Shown piece by piece: positions 25,679-34,402 of a DNA stretch of 64,000 bases. Within the stretch, counting starts at the first letter, position 1. Each line of letters begins with the position of its first letter. Location: positions 62,001-126,000 of the forward strand of contig NZ_BOPG01000034.1 of NCBI RefSeq assembly GCF_016863635.1. The letters are read 5' to 3'. The notes beneath the pieces are model-generated. The model searched no databases and had not been told where the DNA came from. It worked only from the letters and a program-made list of their open reading frames with translations. The stretch comes from Virgisporangium aurantiacum (GTDB lineage: Bacteria; Actinomycetota; Actinomycetes; Mycobacteriales; Micromonosporaceae). Both the position numbers and the translations under genes were made by a program.

Positions 25679-26958
25679 TTAACCGCCTTGCCGTCGAGCA
25701 CCGTGGGTTCACCGTTGAGGAACGTCGCGACGATGCGACCCGGAAGCGTCATTCCCGCGAACGGGGTGTTGCGGCTGCGGCTGGCCAGCGCGCCGGGGTC
25801 GACCTGCCAGCGGGCGGCCGGGTCGACCAGCGTGAGGTTCGCCGGGGCGCCGGGCGCCGGGTCGACGCCGTGCGTGTCGAGGCCGGCGATGCGGGCCGGC
25901 GTGCGCGACATGCGCTCGGCGATCTCGTCCCAGCTCAGGCCGCCGGTCTCCAGGATGATCGAGAGCGCCGTCTCCAGGCCGAGCATGCCCGGCCGGGCGT
26001 ACGCCCACTCGCACTCCTTGTCCTCGGTGGCGTGCGGGGCGTGGTCGGTGGCGACCGCGTCGATGACCCCCTCGCGAAGGGCCGCGCGCAGTGCTTCGAC
26101 ATCGGCGTTGGTCCGTAGCGGCGGGTTGACCTTGAACACCGGGTCGTACGACTCCGCCCGGACGTCGGTGAGCAGCAGGTGGTGCGGGGTCACCTCGGCG
26201 GTGATCCGGACACCGCGCTGCTTCGCCCACCGGATGATGTCGACGCTGCCCGCCGTGGAGACGTGGCAGATGTGCAGCCGGGCGCCGACGTGACCGGCCA
26301 GCAGCGCGTCGCGCGCGATGATCGCCTCCTCGGCGACCGCGGGCCAGCCGGTGAGGCCCAGCCGGGCCGACATCTCGCCCTCGTGCATCAGCGCGCCGAC
26401 GGTGAGCCGCGGCTCCTCGGCGTGCTGGGCGATCACGCCGTCGAACGCCTTGACGTACTCCAGCGCCCGGCGCATCAGCCGCGGGTCGGAGACGCAGTGG
26501 CCGTCGTCGGAGAAGATCCGCACGGTGGCGGCTGAGTCGGCCATGGCACCGAGTTCGGCCAGCCGCTCACCGGCCAGCCCGACGGTGACCGCGCCGACGG
26601 GACGCACGTCGACCAGCCCGGCCTCGCGGCCGAGCCGCCACACCTGCTCGACCACGCCGGCGGTGTCGGCGACCGGGTCGGTGTTGGCCATCGCGCACAC
26701 GGCCGTGTACCCGCCGAGGGCGGCGGCGCGGGAGCCGGTGGCCACCGTCTCGGCGTCCTCGCGGCCGGGCTCGCGCAGGTGGGTGTGCAGGTCGACCAGG
26801 CCGGGCAGCGCCACCAGGCCGTCGCCGTCGATACGTTCGACATTGACGGCCGTACGGGCCTCGGGGCCGGCTGCGGCGACCTGGCCGTCCTTCAGCAGCA
26901 GATCGGTCGGCGGCCCGTCGAGGACCCGGACCCCGGTGATCAGATATGTAGACGTCAC
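25675..26958 (-). CDS. pyrC: Dihydroorotase
   Basis: Cyclises carbamoyl aspartate to dihydroorotate. The 427-residue amidohydrolase has the metal site DLHTHLREPG near residue 60, AMANTDPVADT, a histidine in HICHVSTAG, KVNPPLR and the late DHAPHATEDK. This is the larger class I form found in Gram-positive bacteria. The GTG start at 26958 overlaps the pyrB stop as GTGA; a longer in-frame reading is just pyrB out of frame. Confidence 0.97.
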   Translation of the reverse strand: MTSTYLITGVRVLDGPPTDLLLKDGQVAAAGPEARTAVNVERIDGDGLVALPGLVDLHTHLREPGREDAETVATGSRAAALGGYTAVCAMANTDPVADTAGVVEQVWRLGREAGLVDVRPVGAVTVGLAGERLAELGAMADSAATVRIFSDDGHCVSDPRLMRRALEYVKAFDGVIAQHAEEPRLTVGALMHEGEMSARLGLTGWPAVAEEAIIARDALLAGHVGARLHICHVSTAGSVDIIRWAKQRGVRITAEVTPHHLLLTDVRAESYDPVFKVNPPLRTNADVEALRAALREGVIDAVATDHAPHATEDKECEWAYARPGMLGLETALSIILETGGLSWDEIAERMSRTPARIAGLDTHGVDPAPGAPANLTLVDPAARWQVDPGALASRSRNTPFAGMTLPGRIVATFLNGEPTVLDGKAVK

Positions 26959-27869
26959 TTGACGCTCCCCAGCATGTGGTAGAGGGCGGCCATCCGGACG
27001 GCGACGCCGTTGGCGACCTGCTCGACGATCGTGGACCGGGCCGAGTCGGCCACTTCCGGCGTGATCTCCATGCCCCGATTCATCGGACCGGGGTGCATGA
27101 CGATCGCGTGCTCGGGCAGCCGGCGCATGCGCTGGCCGTCGAGGCCGTACCGGCGGGAGTACTCGCGCGCGGAGGGGAAGTAGGCCTCGCCCATCCGTTC
27201 CTTCTGCACCCGCAGCATCATCACCGCGTCGACGTCGGGCAGCACGGCGTCCAGATCGAAGCTGACGCCCGCCGGCCACGCGCCGACGCCCACCGGCACC
27301 AGCGTGGGCGGCGCGACCAGCGTGACCTTGGCCCCCAGTGTGTTCAGCAGCAGGACGTTCGACCGGGCCACCCGGCTGTGCAGCACGTCGCCGACGATCG
27401 CCACGTGCCGGCCGGCGATTCTGCCGAGCCGCGAGCGCAGCGTGTACGCGTCGAGCAGGGCCTGGGTGGGGTGCTCGTGGGTGCCGTCGCCGGCGTTGAG
27501 CACCGAGCCGGCGATCCAGTTCGCCAGCCGGTGCGGCGCGCCCGACGCCGGGTGACGGATCACCACCGCGTCGGCGCCCATCGCCTGCAGGGTCAGCGCG
27601 GTGTCCTTGAGGCTCTCGCCCTTGGACACGCTCGACCCCTTCGCCGAGAAGTTGATCACGTCGGCGCTCAGGCGCTTGGCCGCCGCCTCGAACGAGATCC
27701 GGGTGCGGGTCGAGTCCTCGTAGAAGAGATTGACGACCGTGCGGCCGCGCAGCGTCGGCAGCTTCTTCACGTCGCGGTCGGCCATCGCGGCCATCTCGGT
27801 GGCGGTGTCGAGGATCAGGGTGGCCGCGGCGGCGTCGAGGTCGGCCGCGGAGAGAAGGTGCTGGATCAT
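26955..27869 (-). CDS. pyrB: Aspartate carbamoyltransferase catalytic subunit
   Basis: Joins carbamoyl phosphate to aspartate, the committed pyrimidine step. The 304-residue protein has the carbamoyl-phosphate loop EDSTRTRISFEAA near residue 50, HPASGAPHRLA, GDGTHEHPTQALLDA near 130 and HPGPMNRGMEI near 260. There is no pyrI regulatory subunit nearby. The start overlaps the pyrR stop as ATGA. Confidence 0.98.
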   Translation of the reverse strand: MIQHLLSAADLDAAAATLILDTATEMAAMADRDVKKLPTLRGRTVVNLFYEDSTRTRISFEAAAKRLSADVINFSAKGSSVSKGESLKDTALTLQAMGADAVVIRHPASGAPHRLANWIAGSVLNAGDGTHEHPTQALLDAYTLRSRLGRIAGRHVAIVGDVLHSRVARSNVLLLNTLGAKVTLVAPPTLVPVGVGAWPAGVSFDLDAVLPDVDAVMMLRVQKERMGEAYFPSAREYSRRYGLDGQRMRRLPEHAIVMHPGPMNRGMEITPEVADSARSTIVEQVANGVAVRMAALYHMLGSVK

Positions 27870-28447
27870 GCCGGTTCTCCTCTCAACAGGACCTCGTCGC
27901 GGCCGTCGATCTCGGCCAGCAGGACCTTCACCTGCTCCGCGTGGGAGGTGGGGATGTTCTTGCCGACGTAATCGGCCCGGATCGGCAGTTCCCGGTGGCC
28001 GCGGTCGACCAGGACCGCGAGTTGCACGACCCGCGGGCGGCCGAGATCCTTCAACGCGTCGAGGGCGGCCCGCACGGTGCGGCCCGAGTAGAGGACGTCG
28101 TCGGTGAGGATGACCCGGCGGCCGTCGACGCCGCCACGAGGTAGCTCTGTGTGACCGATTGCTCGCGCTCCGCGGAGACGAAGGTCATCTCTATACAGAG
28201 TGATGTCGAGCACACCCACAGGTACGTCGAGACCTTCGAAAGTTGCAATTCGCTGTGCCAACCTCCGGGCCAGCGGAACGCCCCGAGTTGGTATACCAAC
28301 CAGCGCTACATCGCTTGCGCCAGAGGTCTTTTCGAGGATCTGATGGGCGATTCTGTCGATGACTCGACCGATATCTCCCGATTCGAGGATCGTCTTACCC
28401 TGCGTGGCGGCGTTGGCCGCGGGCACAGGCGACGCTGGGTAGCCCAA
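27866..28447 (-). CDS. pyrR: PyrR, pyr operon regulator / uracil phosphoribosyltransferase
   Basis: A 193-residue protein of the phosphoribosyltransferase fold: GVPLARRLAQRI, the PRPP loop VILTDDVLYSGRTVRAALDAL near residue 115, and PTSHAEQVKVLL near the end. With UMP bound it represses the pyr genes by binding RNA. The start is TTG 28447, supported by AAGGAGGT six bases upstream. It heads the pyrR-B-C-carA-carB-D-F operon. A PyrR-binding loop just upstream implies feedback on its own translation, as described in Mycobacterium smegmatis. Confidence 0.96.
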   Translation of the reverse strand: MGYPASPVPAANAATQGKTILESGDIGRVIDRIAHQILEKTSGASDVALVGIPTRGVPLARRLAQRIATFEGLDVPVGVLDITLYRDDLRLRGARAIGHTELPRGGVDGRRVILTDDVLYSGRTVRAALDALKDLGRPRVVQLAVLVDRGHRELPIRADYVGKNIPTSHAEQVKVLLAEIDGRDEVLLRGEPA

Positions 28448-28461
28448 GGAGGGACCTCCTT
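28446..28461 (-). promoter_or_regulatory. Hairpin that includes the pyrR Shine-Dalgarno and start
   Basis: On the reverse strand the Shine-Dalgarno AAGGAGG is followed, after two bases, by CCTCCTT, whose last bases belong to the TTG start codon. A six-pair stem with a four-base loop would hide the ribosome site. It lies directly after the PyrR-binding loop. Confidence 0.5.
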
Positions 28462-28462
28462 C

Positions 28463-28480
28463 CCCGCCTCACCGGACGGG
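28463..28480 (-). promoter_or_regulatory. PyrR-binding stem-loop in the pyr leader
   Basis: The reverse-strand RNA reads CCCG, then UCCGGUGAGG, then CGGG: a four-pair stem closing a loop that fits the known PyrR recognition pattern UCC-N-G-N-GAGG. It ends one base before the Shine-Dalgarno hairpin. No attenuator terminator is seen, so translational repression is the likely mode. Confidence 0.75.
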
Positions 28481-28576
28481 TCGTTAAAGGACGCCAAACG
28501 CCCGCCAGCCTAACAACCCAACCAGCCCGTCCGTACCTCGCGACCCGCCGCTTACCGATCGGTTAGGTCACACCTC

Positions 28577-28605
28577 TTGACCGCATGTCAGAACCCAGTT
28601 ACGGT
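28577..28605 (+). promoter_or_regulatory. Promoter of bldD
   Basis: TTGACC (28577-28582) and TACGGT (28600-28605) with a 17-base spacer, a good match to the housekeeping sigma consensus. Predicted start near 28612 gives a leader of about 50 bases before the bldD ATG. Confidence 0.65.
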
Positions 28606-28662
28606 CACGCTCCGTAGCGATCGCGGGGAACCACCCTCGGACCAGTCACTGGGAGTGTCCGT

Positions 28663-29151
28663 ATGCCGTCTGAGTACGCCAAGTCCCTAGGAGCCCGGCT
28701 CCGTTCCATCCGGCAACAGCAGGGGCTGTCTCTTCAGGGCGTCGAAGAAAAGTCCGCCGGCCGGTGGAAGGCCGTCGTCGTCGGTTCCTACGAGCGGGGA
28801 GACCGGGCCGTCACCGTGTCCCGGCTCGCGGAGCTGGCCGAGTTCTACCGGGTGCCGGTGGCGGAGCTGCTGCCCGAGGGCAGCGGGGTCCGTCACGAGG
28901 CCGCCGGCAAGATCGTGCTCGACCTCGAGAAGCTGTACGACGTCGCCGGCGAGGCCCTCGAGTACGTCGCCCGGTACGCCCGGGCCATCCAGCAGCAGCG
29001 CGGTGACTACAACGGTCGCGTGCTGTCGATCCGCGCCGACGACCTGCGGTCGCTGGCCATCGTGTACGACGAGTCGACCTCCAGCCTCGTGGAGCGGCTC
29101 AACGAGCACGGCGTGCTGGTGACCGACCCCCGGTCGCTGTTCGCCAACTGA
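28663..29151 (+). CDS. bldD: BldD, developmental master repressor, c-di-GMP responsive
   Basis: A 162-residue regulator. The N-terminal 75 residues are an XRE-type helix-turn-helix (LGARLRSIRQQQGLSLQGVE ... YERGDRAVTVSRLAEL). The C-terminal domain carries the c-di-GMP signature RGD (113-115), eight residues, then R-x-x-D (124-127), the same spacing as in Streptomyces BldD. It represses sporulation genes during vegetative growth when c-di-GMP drives its dimerisation. ATG start. The gene is divergent from pyrR and followed by a strong terminator, so it is monocistronic. Confidence 0.97.
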   Translation: MPSEYAKSLGARLRSIRQQQGLSLQGVEEKSAGRWKAVVVGSYERGDRAVTVSRLAELAEFYRVPVAELLPEGSGVRHEAAGKIVLDLEKLYDVAGEALEYVARYARAIQQQRGDYNGRVLSIRADDLRSLAIVYDESTSSLVERLNEHGVLVTDPRSLFAN

Positions 29152-29169
29152 AGAACTGAACACACGCAA

Positions 29170-29206
29170 AAAGAGGGCTGTCCCCGGCCGGGGGGTGGCC
29201 CTCTTT
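29170..29206. terminator. Terminator between bldD and nusB
   Basis: AAAGAGGGC (29170-29178) pairs with GCCCTCTTT (29198-29206) around an inner GC-rich CCCCGGCCGGGG. The A-rich and T-rich ends serve both strands of this convergent pair. Confidence 0.85.
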
Positions 29207-29232
29207 CGCGTCCCGGGTGGAACCGCGGATGG

Positions 29233-29720
29233 TCAGGCCGCGTACTCGGCTATGCGGCCCAGAACGCCGTTGAGGAAGCGCGGGGAGTCGTCCGTCGACA
29301 ACGAGCGGGCGAGCTCCACCGCCTCGGTGATCGCGACGGGAGAATCGATGTCGTCGGCGTAGAGCAGCTCGAACACCGCGATCCGGGCCAGGTTGCGGTC
29401 GACGACCGGCATGCGGTCCAGCGTCCAGCCCTCCGCGTAGGAGGAGATCACCTCGTCGATGCGGTCGAGATGCGCCATCACGCCCTCGACCAGGCGCACC
29501 GTGTACGTCAGGTGCTCCGGACGGGGCTCCGGCATCCGCCCGATGTAGCTCTCCAGCGTGCCCCGGATCGACTCGTCGCGCAGGTCGGCCTGGTAGAGCA
29601 CGTCGAGGGCGCGCTTACGCGACTTGCGCCGCGCCGACACGTTGCCGAGCGGCATGGTCGCGTCGGACGTGAACCAGGTGTCCTCGTCGTGGTCGTGCCC
29701 GTCAACCGCGGGTTCGGGCA

Positions 29721-29721
<1 letters not shown>
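29233..29721 (-). CDS. nusB: Transcription antitermination factor NusB
   Basis: A 162-residue all-helical RNA-binding protein for rRNA antitermination. After a 25-residue acidic extension comes ARRKSRKRALDVLYQADLR, the basic first helix, then LVEGVMAHLDRIDEVI and MPVVDRNLARIAVFELLY. It is last in the reverse-strand aro-efp-nusB run. Its ATG overlaps the efp stop by one base. The acidic N-terminus is longer than in E. coli NusB; an internal ATG at residue 23 is an alternative start. Confidence 0.96.
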
Positions 29722-30278
<557 letters not shown>

Positions 30279-30322
30279 GAGTTAACGCAATCTCTTTCCG
30301 GCGGGGGTCGGGCGTGAATGGG

Positions 30323-30336
30323 GGCTCGATCGAGCC
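30323..30336. promoter_or_regulatory. 14-bp perfect palindrome upstream of efp
   Basis: GGCTCGATCGAGCC lies in the 91-base gap between aroQ and efp, 45 bases before the efp start. On the reverse strand a TACACT box lies just upstream of it. It could be an operator or a short hairpin; evidence is limited to symmetry. Confidence 0.3.
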
Positions 30337-30369
30337 TGGGCAAGTGTACCGACGGATACGCCCTGACGC

Positions 30370-30810
30370 TCAGTCGGTCTGGTCCCGCTGGGTCGAAAGG
30401 TAACGAAGGGCCAGGTGGTAACCCTCGACACCCAGGCCGCAGATCACCCCGGTCGCCACCGCGGAGATCACCGAGTGGTGCCGGAACTCCTCGCGGGCGT
30501 GGATGTTCGAGATGTGCACCTCGATGAGCGGCCACCGCAGCAGCGCGCACGCGTCGCGCAGGGCGTAGGAGTAGTGCGACCATGCGCCCGGGTTCAGCAC
30601 GACCGCGGCACCCGCGTCGGCGGCGTCGTGGATCCAGCCGATCATCTCGTGCTCGGCGTCGGTCTGGCGGGCCTCGACGTCGAGCCCCAGCGTCTTGCCG
30701 AACTCGATGCAGCCCTCGACGAGCGAGTCGTACGTGGTGACGCCGTACACGTCGACCTGCCGGCTGCCGAGGCGGCCGAGATTCGGGCCGTTGAGCAGGT
30801 ACACCTTCAT
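30370..30810 (-). CDS. aroQ: 3-dehydroquinate dehydratase, type II
   Basis: Third shikimate-pathway step. The 146-residue protein has the type II signatures: LNGPNLGRLG at the N-terminus, QTDAEHEMIGWIHDA, the GAWSHYSYALRDA region and EVHISNIHAREEFRHHSV with its catalytic His. The ATG at 30810 overlaps the aroB stop as ATGA; longer readings in this frame translate aroB out of frame. Confidence 0.97.
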   Translation of the reverse strand: MKVYLLNGPNLGRLGSRQVDVYGVTTYDSLVEGCIEFGKTLGLDVEARQTDAEHEMIGWIHDAADAGAAVVLNPGAWSHYSYALRDACALLRWPLIEVHISNIHAREEFRHHSVISAVATGVICGLGVEGYHLALRYLSTQRDQTD

Positions 30811-31859
30811 TCCGCGACACTCCCGTACACGGCCAGCAGCTCGTCGTCCGATGGCCCCTCCACCACCGACGGCCGGGCCAGGCCGTCGAGGACGACGAAG
30901 CGCAACCGCGCCCCGCGGGCCTTCTTGTCCACGCGCATCGCGTCGAGCAGCTCGGGCCACGCGTCGCGCCGGTAGCGCACCGGCAGGCCCAGCGATTCGA
31001 GCACCGTGCGGTGCCGGGCCGCCGTGTCGGCGTCCAATCGACCGGTTCGGCGGCCGAGTTCGGCCGCGAACACCAACCCGACCGACACCGCGTCGCCGTG
31101 CCGCCACCGGTAGCCCTCGAACCGCTCGATCGCGTGGCCGAGCGTGTGGCCGTAGTTGAGGAACTCGCGCACGCCGCTCTCGCGCAGGTCGGCGCCGACC
31201 ACCTCGGCCTTGACCCGGACCGCGCGCTCGACCAGTTCGGCGATCGCCGTGTCGCGCTTGCCGGCCTCGATCAGGTCGAGGATCACCGGATCGGCGATGA
31301 AGCCGCACTTGACCACCTCGGCCATGCCTGCGGTGAGGTCGGCGCGCGGCAGCGTGTCGAGCATGGCCAGGTCGCAGAGGACGCCCGCGGGCGGATGGAA
31401 CGCGCCCACCAGGTTCTTCCCCGCGGCGGTGTTGACGCCGGTCTTCCCGCCGACCGCCGCGTCGACCATGCCGAGCAGGCTCGTAGGCACCTGCACCACC
31501 GCCACGCCGCGCAGCCAGCACGCCGCGACGAAGCCGGCCAGGTCGGTGACCGCTCCCCCGCCGACGCCCACCACCGCGTCGGTGCGGGTGAACTTGGCCC
31601 TGCCGAGTGCTTCCCAGGCCTGCTCCGCCACCGTGATGGTCTTGCCGGCCTCGGCGTCGGGGACCTCGATCGGCAGGACCGTGCGGCCGCTGCCCTCGAT
31701 GGTGCTGATCGCCTTTTCCGCGTGTGCCTTCAACGGCGACGCGAACAGCACGGCCACCTGGGAGGCCTTGCCGAGCAGCGGCGGGAGTTCGGGGAGCAGG
31801 TCGTGGCCGACGAGCACCGGGTACGGGCGGTCGCCGGCGACCTCGATCGTGGTCGTCAC
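30807..31859 (-). CDS. aroB: 3-dehydroquinate synthase
   Basis: Second shikimate-pathway step, NAD- and metal-dependent. The 350-residue protein has VGVGGGAVTDLAGFVAA, QVPTSLLGMVDAAVGGKTGVN and the metal-binding LNYGHTLGHAIE. It sits between aroK and aroQ with ATGA overlaps on both sides, so its translation is probably coupled to both. Confidence 0.97.
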   Translation of the reverse strand: MTTTIEVAGDRPYPVLVGHDLLPELPPLLGKASQVAVLFASPLKAHAEKAISTIEGSGRTVLPIEVPDAEAGKTITVAEQAWEALGRAKFTRTDAVVGVGGGAVTDLAGFVAACWLRGVAVVQVPTSLLGMVDAAVGGKTGVNTAAGKNLVGAFHPPAGVLCDLAMLDTLPRADLTAGMAEVVKCGFIADPVILDLIEAGKRDTAIAELVERAVRVKAEVVGADLRESGVREFLNYGHTLGHAIERFEGYRWRHGDAVSVGLVFAAELGRRTGRLDADTAARHRTVLESLGLPVRYRRDAWPELLDAMRVDKKARGARLRFVVLDGLARPSVVEGPSDDELLAVYGSVAE

Positions 31860-32383
31860 CCCGTCGCCTCTCTCGGCGACAAATCAGCAACAGCCTTCAG
31901 GATTTCGTCCGCGATGTCTTCGGGGGTGCGGCCGTCGGTCGCCACGGTGATCGTCGCGACCTCCGCGTAGAGGGGACGCCGCTGGTCGAGCAGGTGTCTG
32001 AGGGTCGCCCTCGGGTTGAACGCGAGCAGGGGACGCCCGGCGCCGAGCCCGACGCGGCTCACGGCGTCGGCGAGCCCGACCTCCAGGTAAACCACGCGGT
32101 GATCCTTGAGCAGGTCCCGCGTCTCGGGCGCGAGGATGGCGCCGCCGCCCAGCGCCAGGACGCCGTCGTGGGTCTCCAGCGCGGCTTTCACCGCGGCCCT
32201 TTCGAGCGCACGGAAATGGTCCTCGCCGTCGTCGACGAAGATGTCGGAGATCGGCTTCCCGGCCGTGGCGACGATGTCCTCGTCGGTGTCGCGCAGGGGC
32301 CTTTCCAGGCGCTGGGCGAGCACCTGCCCGACCGTGGACTTGCCGGCGCCCATCACACCGACGAGCACCACCGCGGGCTTCAC
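31856..32383 (-). CDS. aroK: Shikimate kinase
   Basis: Phosphorylates shikimate. The 175-residue protein has P-loop GVMGAGKSTVG near residue 9, the shikimate-binding DTDEDIV, GGGAIL near 80 and the arginine of the lid region GLGAGRPLL. The GTG start at 32383 overlaps the aroC stop as GTGA. A longer frame upstream is only aroC read out of frame. Confidence 0.97.
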   Translation of the reverse strand: MKPAVVLVGVMGAGKSTVGQVLAQRLERPLRDTDEDIVATAGKPISDIFVDDGEDHFRALERAAVKAALETHDGVLALGGGAILAPETRDLLKDHRVVYLEVGLADAVSRVGLGAGRPLLAFNPRATLRHLLDQRRPLYAEVATITVATDGRTPEDIADEILKAVADLSPREATG

Positions 32384-33558
32384 CGGATGACCAGCGCGTC
32401 GAGGTACGCGGTGACGTTGCGGCGGATCTCGACAACCGAGTCGCCGCCGAACTTCTCCGTGGCGGCCTCGGCCAGCACCAGCGCCACCATCGCCTCGGCG
32501 ACCACGGCCGCGGCGGGCACCGCGCACACGTCGGACCGCTGGTTGATCGCGGTGGCCGGTTCGCCGGTGGTGACGTCGACCGTCTGCAGCGCGCGGTTCA
32601 GCGACGAGATCGGCTTCATCGCGGCCTTCACCCGCAGCGGCTCGCCGGTGGTCATCCCGCCTTCGAGGCCGCCGGCCCGGTCGGTGACCCGCCGGACGCC
32701 GTCGGCGGTCGGAATGATCTCGTCGTGCGCGACCGACCCGCGCGAGCGGGCCTGCGTGAACGCGTCACCGATCTCGACGCCCTTGATCGCCTGGATCGAC
32801 ATCAACGCCGTGGCCAGCCGCGCGTCGAGCTTGCGGTCCCACTGGGTGTGGCTGCCCAGCCCCGGCGGGACCCCGTACGCGAGCACCTCGACGATGCCGC
32901 CGAGCGTGTCGGCGTCCTTCTTGGCCGCGTCGACCTCGGCGACCATGCGCGCGCTCGCCTCGGGGTCGAGGCAGCGCAGCGGGTCGGCGTCGATGCGGTC
33001 GAAGTCGTCGGGACGCGGCTGCAGCCCGGACTTGATCGCGACGCTGCCCAACTCGACCACGTGCGACACGATGTCGACGCCGAGGGCCTGCTTCAGCAGC
33101 GCCTTCGCGACCGCGCCGACGGCGACGCGCGCCGCGGTCTCGCGGGCGCTGGCCCGTTCGAGGATCGGCCGGGCGTCGACGTGGCCGTACTTCTGCATGC
33201 CGGCGAGGTCGGCGTGCCCGGGGCGGGGCCGGGTGAGCGGCGCGTTCCGCGCCTGCTTCGCCAGTTCCTCCGGATCGACCGGGTCGGCCGCCATCACGGT
33301 CTGCCACTTCGGCCACTCGCTGTTGCCGATCCGCACCGCGACCGGGCTACCCAGCGTCACCCCGTGCCGCAGGCCGCCGATGATCTCGATCTCGTCCTGC
33401 TCGAAGCTCATCCGCGCGCCGCGCCCGTACCCGAGCCGCCGCCGGGCGAGGTCGCGGCCGAGGTCGGCACTGGTGACATCGATGCCGGCCGGCACCCCGT
33501 CGAGGACAGCAACCAGCGCGGGGCCGTGCGACTCTCCCGCGGTCAACCAGCGCAGCAC
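32380..33558 (-). CDS. aroC: Chorismate synthase
   Basis: Makes chorismate with reduced FMN as cofactor. The 392-residue protein begins LRWLTAGESHGPALVAVLDG and contains RPGHADLAGMQKYGH, RASARETAARVAVG and EGGMTTGEPL, all family markers. GTG start at 33558, 13 bases after aroE. Length agrees with other actinobacterial enzymes. Confidence 0.97.
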   Translation of the reverse strand: MLRWLTAGESHGPALVAVLDGVPAGIDVTSADLGRDLARRRLGYGRGARMSFEQDEIEIIGGLRHGVTLGSPVAVRIGNSEWPKWQTVMAADPVDPEELAKQARNAPLTRPRPGHADLAGMQKYGHVDARPILERASARETAARVAVGAVAKALLKQALGVDIVSHVVELGSVAIKSGLQPRPDDFDRIDADPLRCLDPEASARMVAEVDAAKKDADTLGGIVEVLAYGVPPGLGSHTQWDRKLDARLATALMSIQAIKGVEIGDAFTQARSRGSVAHDEIIPTADGVRRVTDRAGGLEGGMTTGEPLRVKAAMKPISSLNRALQTVDVTTGEPATAINQRSDVCAVPAAAVVAEAMVALVLAEAATEKFGGDSVVEIRRNVTAYLDALVIR

Positions 33559-33571
33559 GGCGAACAGTCTG

Positions 33572-34402
33572 TCACACGCGGTTCTGCAGGGCCGCGCGCA
33601 TCGCCTCGACCGGAGCGGGGACGCCGGTGAAGAGTTCGAACTGGCGCACCCCCTGCGCCAGCAACAGGTCGAGCCCGCTGACGATCGGGCACTCCGCCCG
33701 CCGCGCCGACTCGGCCAGCGGGGTGGGCCAGGGGTCGTAGACCACGTCGAAGACCACGGTGGGCGCGGCCCAGGCGGCGACCGCCAGCGCGTCGGCGCCA
33801 CCCTTCGGGACGGTGGAGATGACGACGTCGTAGGTGGCGGCGTCGGCCGCGCGTCCCCAGGTCTCGACTGTCATCGGTACGCCCAGCGCGTGCGCGACCG
33901 GGCGCAGGTCCTCCCCCGCTTCGGGGCGCCGCACGTACAGGGTGACCCCGGCACCGAGGTCGACGGCGGCACCGAGCGCGGCCCGGGCGGTGCCGCCGCC
34001 ACCGAGAATCGCCATCCGGGTGGACCGCCCGGCGCCGGTGCCGGCTCCGGCGCCTGCTCCGGCCGTGCGGAGCGCGTCGGTGATTCCGGGCGCGTCGGTG
34101 TTGTACGCCGTCCAGCCGTCGGCGCCCCGGACCAGGGTGTTCGCCGCGCCGAGCGCCCGCGCGAGCGGGTCGACCCGGTCGGCGACGGTGAGCGCGACCT
34201 CCTTGAGCGGCATGGTGAGCGACAGCCCGTGCCACGTCTCATCGAGGCTTTCCACGAACGCGGCGAGTTCGCCCTCCGCGCAGTCGACGGCCGTGTACTG
34301 CCACGACGCGTCGAGACCCGCGGCGGCGTACCCGGCGGTGTGCATCGCCGGCGACAGCGAGTGGCTCACCGGCAACCCGAGCACGGCGGCCCGGTTCAGC
34401 AC
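33572..34402 (-). CDS. aroE: Shikimate dehydrogenase
   Basis: Reduces dehydroshikimate with NADPH. The 276-residue protein has the shikimate-binding GLPVSHSLSPAMH at the start, TMPLKE with the catalytic Lys, GAANTLVRG, and a Rossmann glycine loop LGGGGTARAALGA near residue 137. GTG start overlapping the mltG stop by 7 bases. Its place before aroC links cell-wall and aromatic genes on one transcript. Confidence 0.95.
   Translation of the reverse strand: MLNRAAVLGLPVSHSLSPAMHTAGYAAAGLDASWQYTAVDCAEGELAAFVESLDETWHGLSLTMPLKEVALTVADRVDPLARALGAANTLVRGADGWTAYNTDAPGITDALRTAGAGAGAGTGAGRSTRMAILGGGGTARAALGAAVDLGAGVTLYVRRPEAGEDLRPVAHALGVPMTVETWGRAADAATYDVVISTVPKGGADALAVAAWAAPTVVFDVVYDPWPTPLAESARRAECPIVSGLDLLLAQGVRQFELFTGVPAPVEAMRAALQNRV

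Noticed and set aside
28606..28662. BldD autoregulatory operator at bldD
   Set aside because: Partial matches to the published box exist but none with convincing symmetry.
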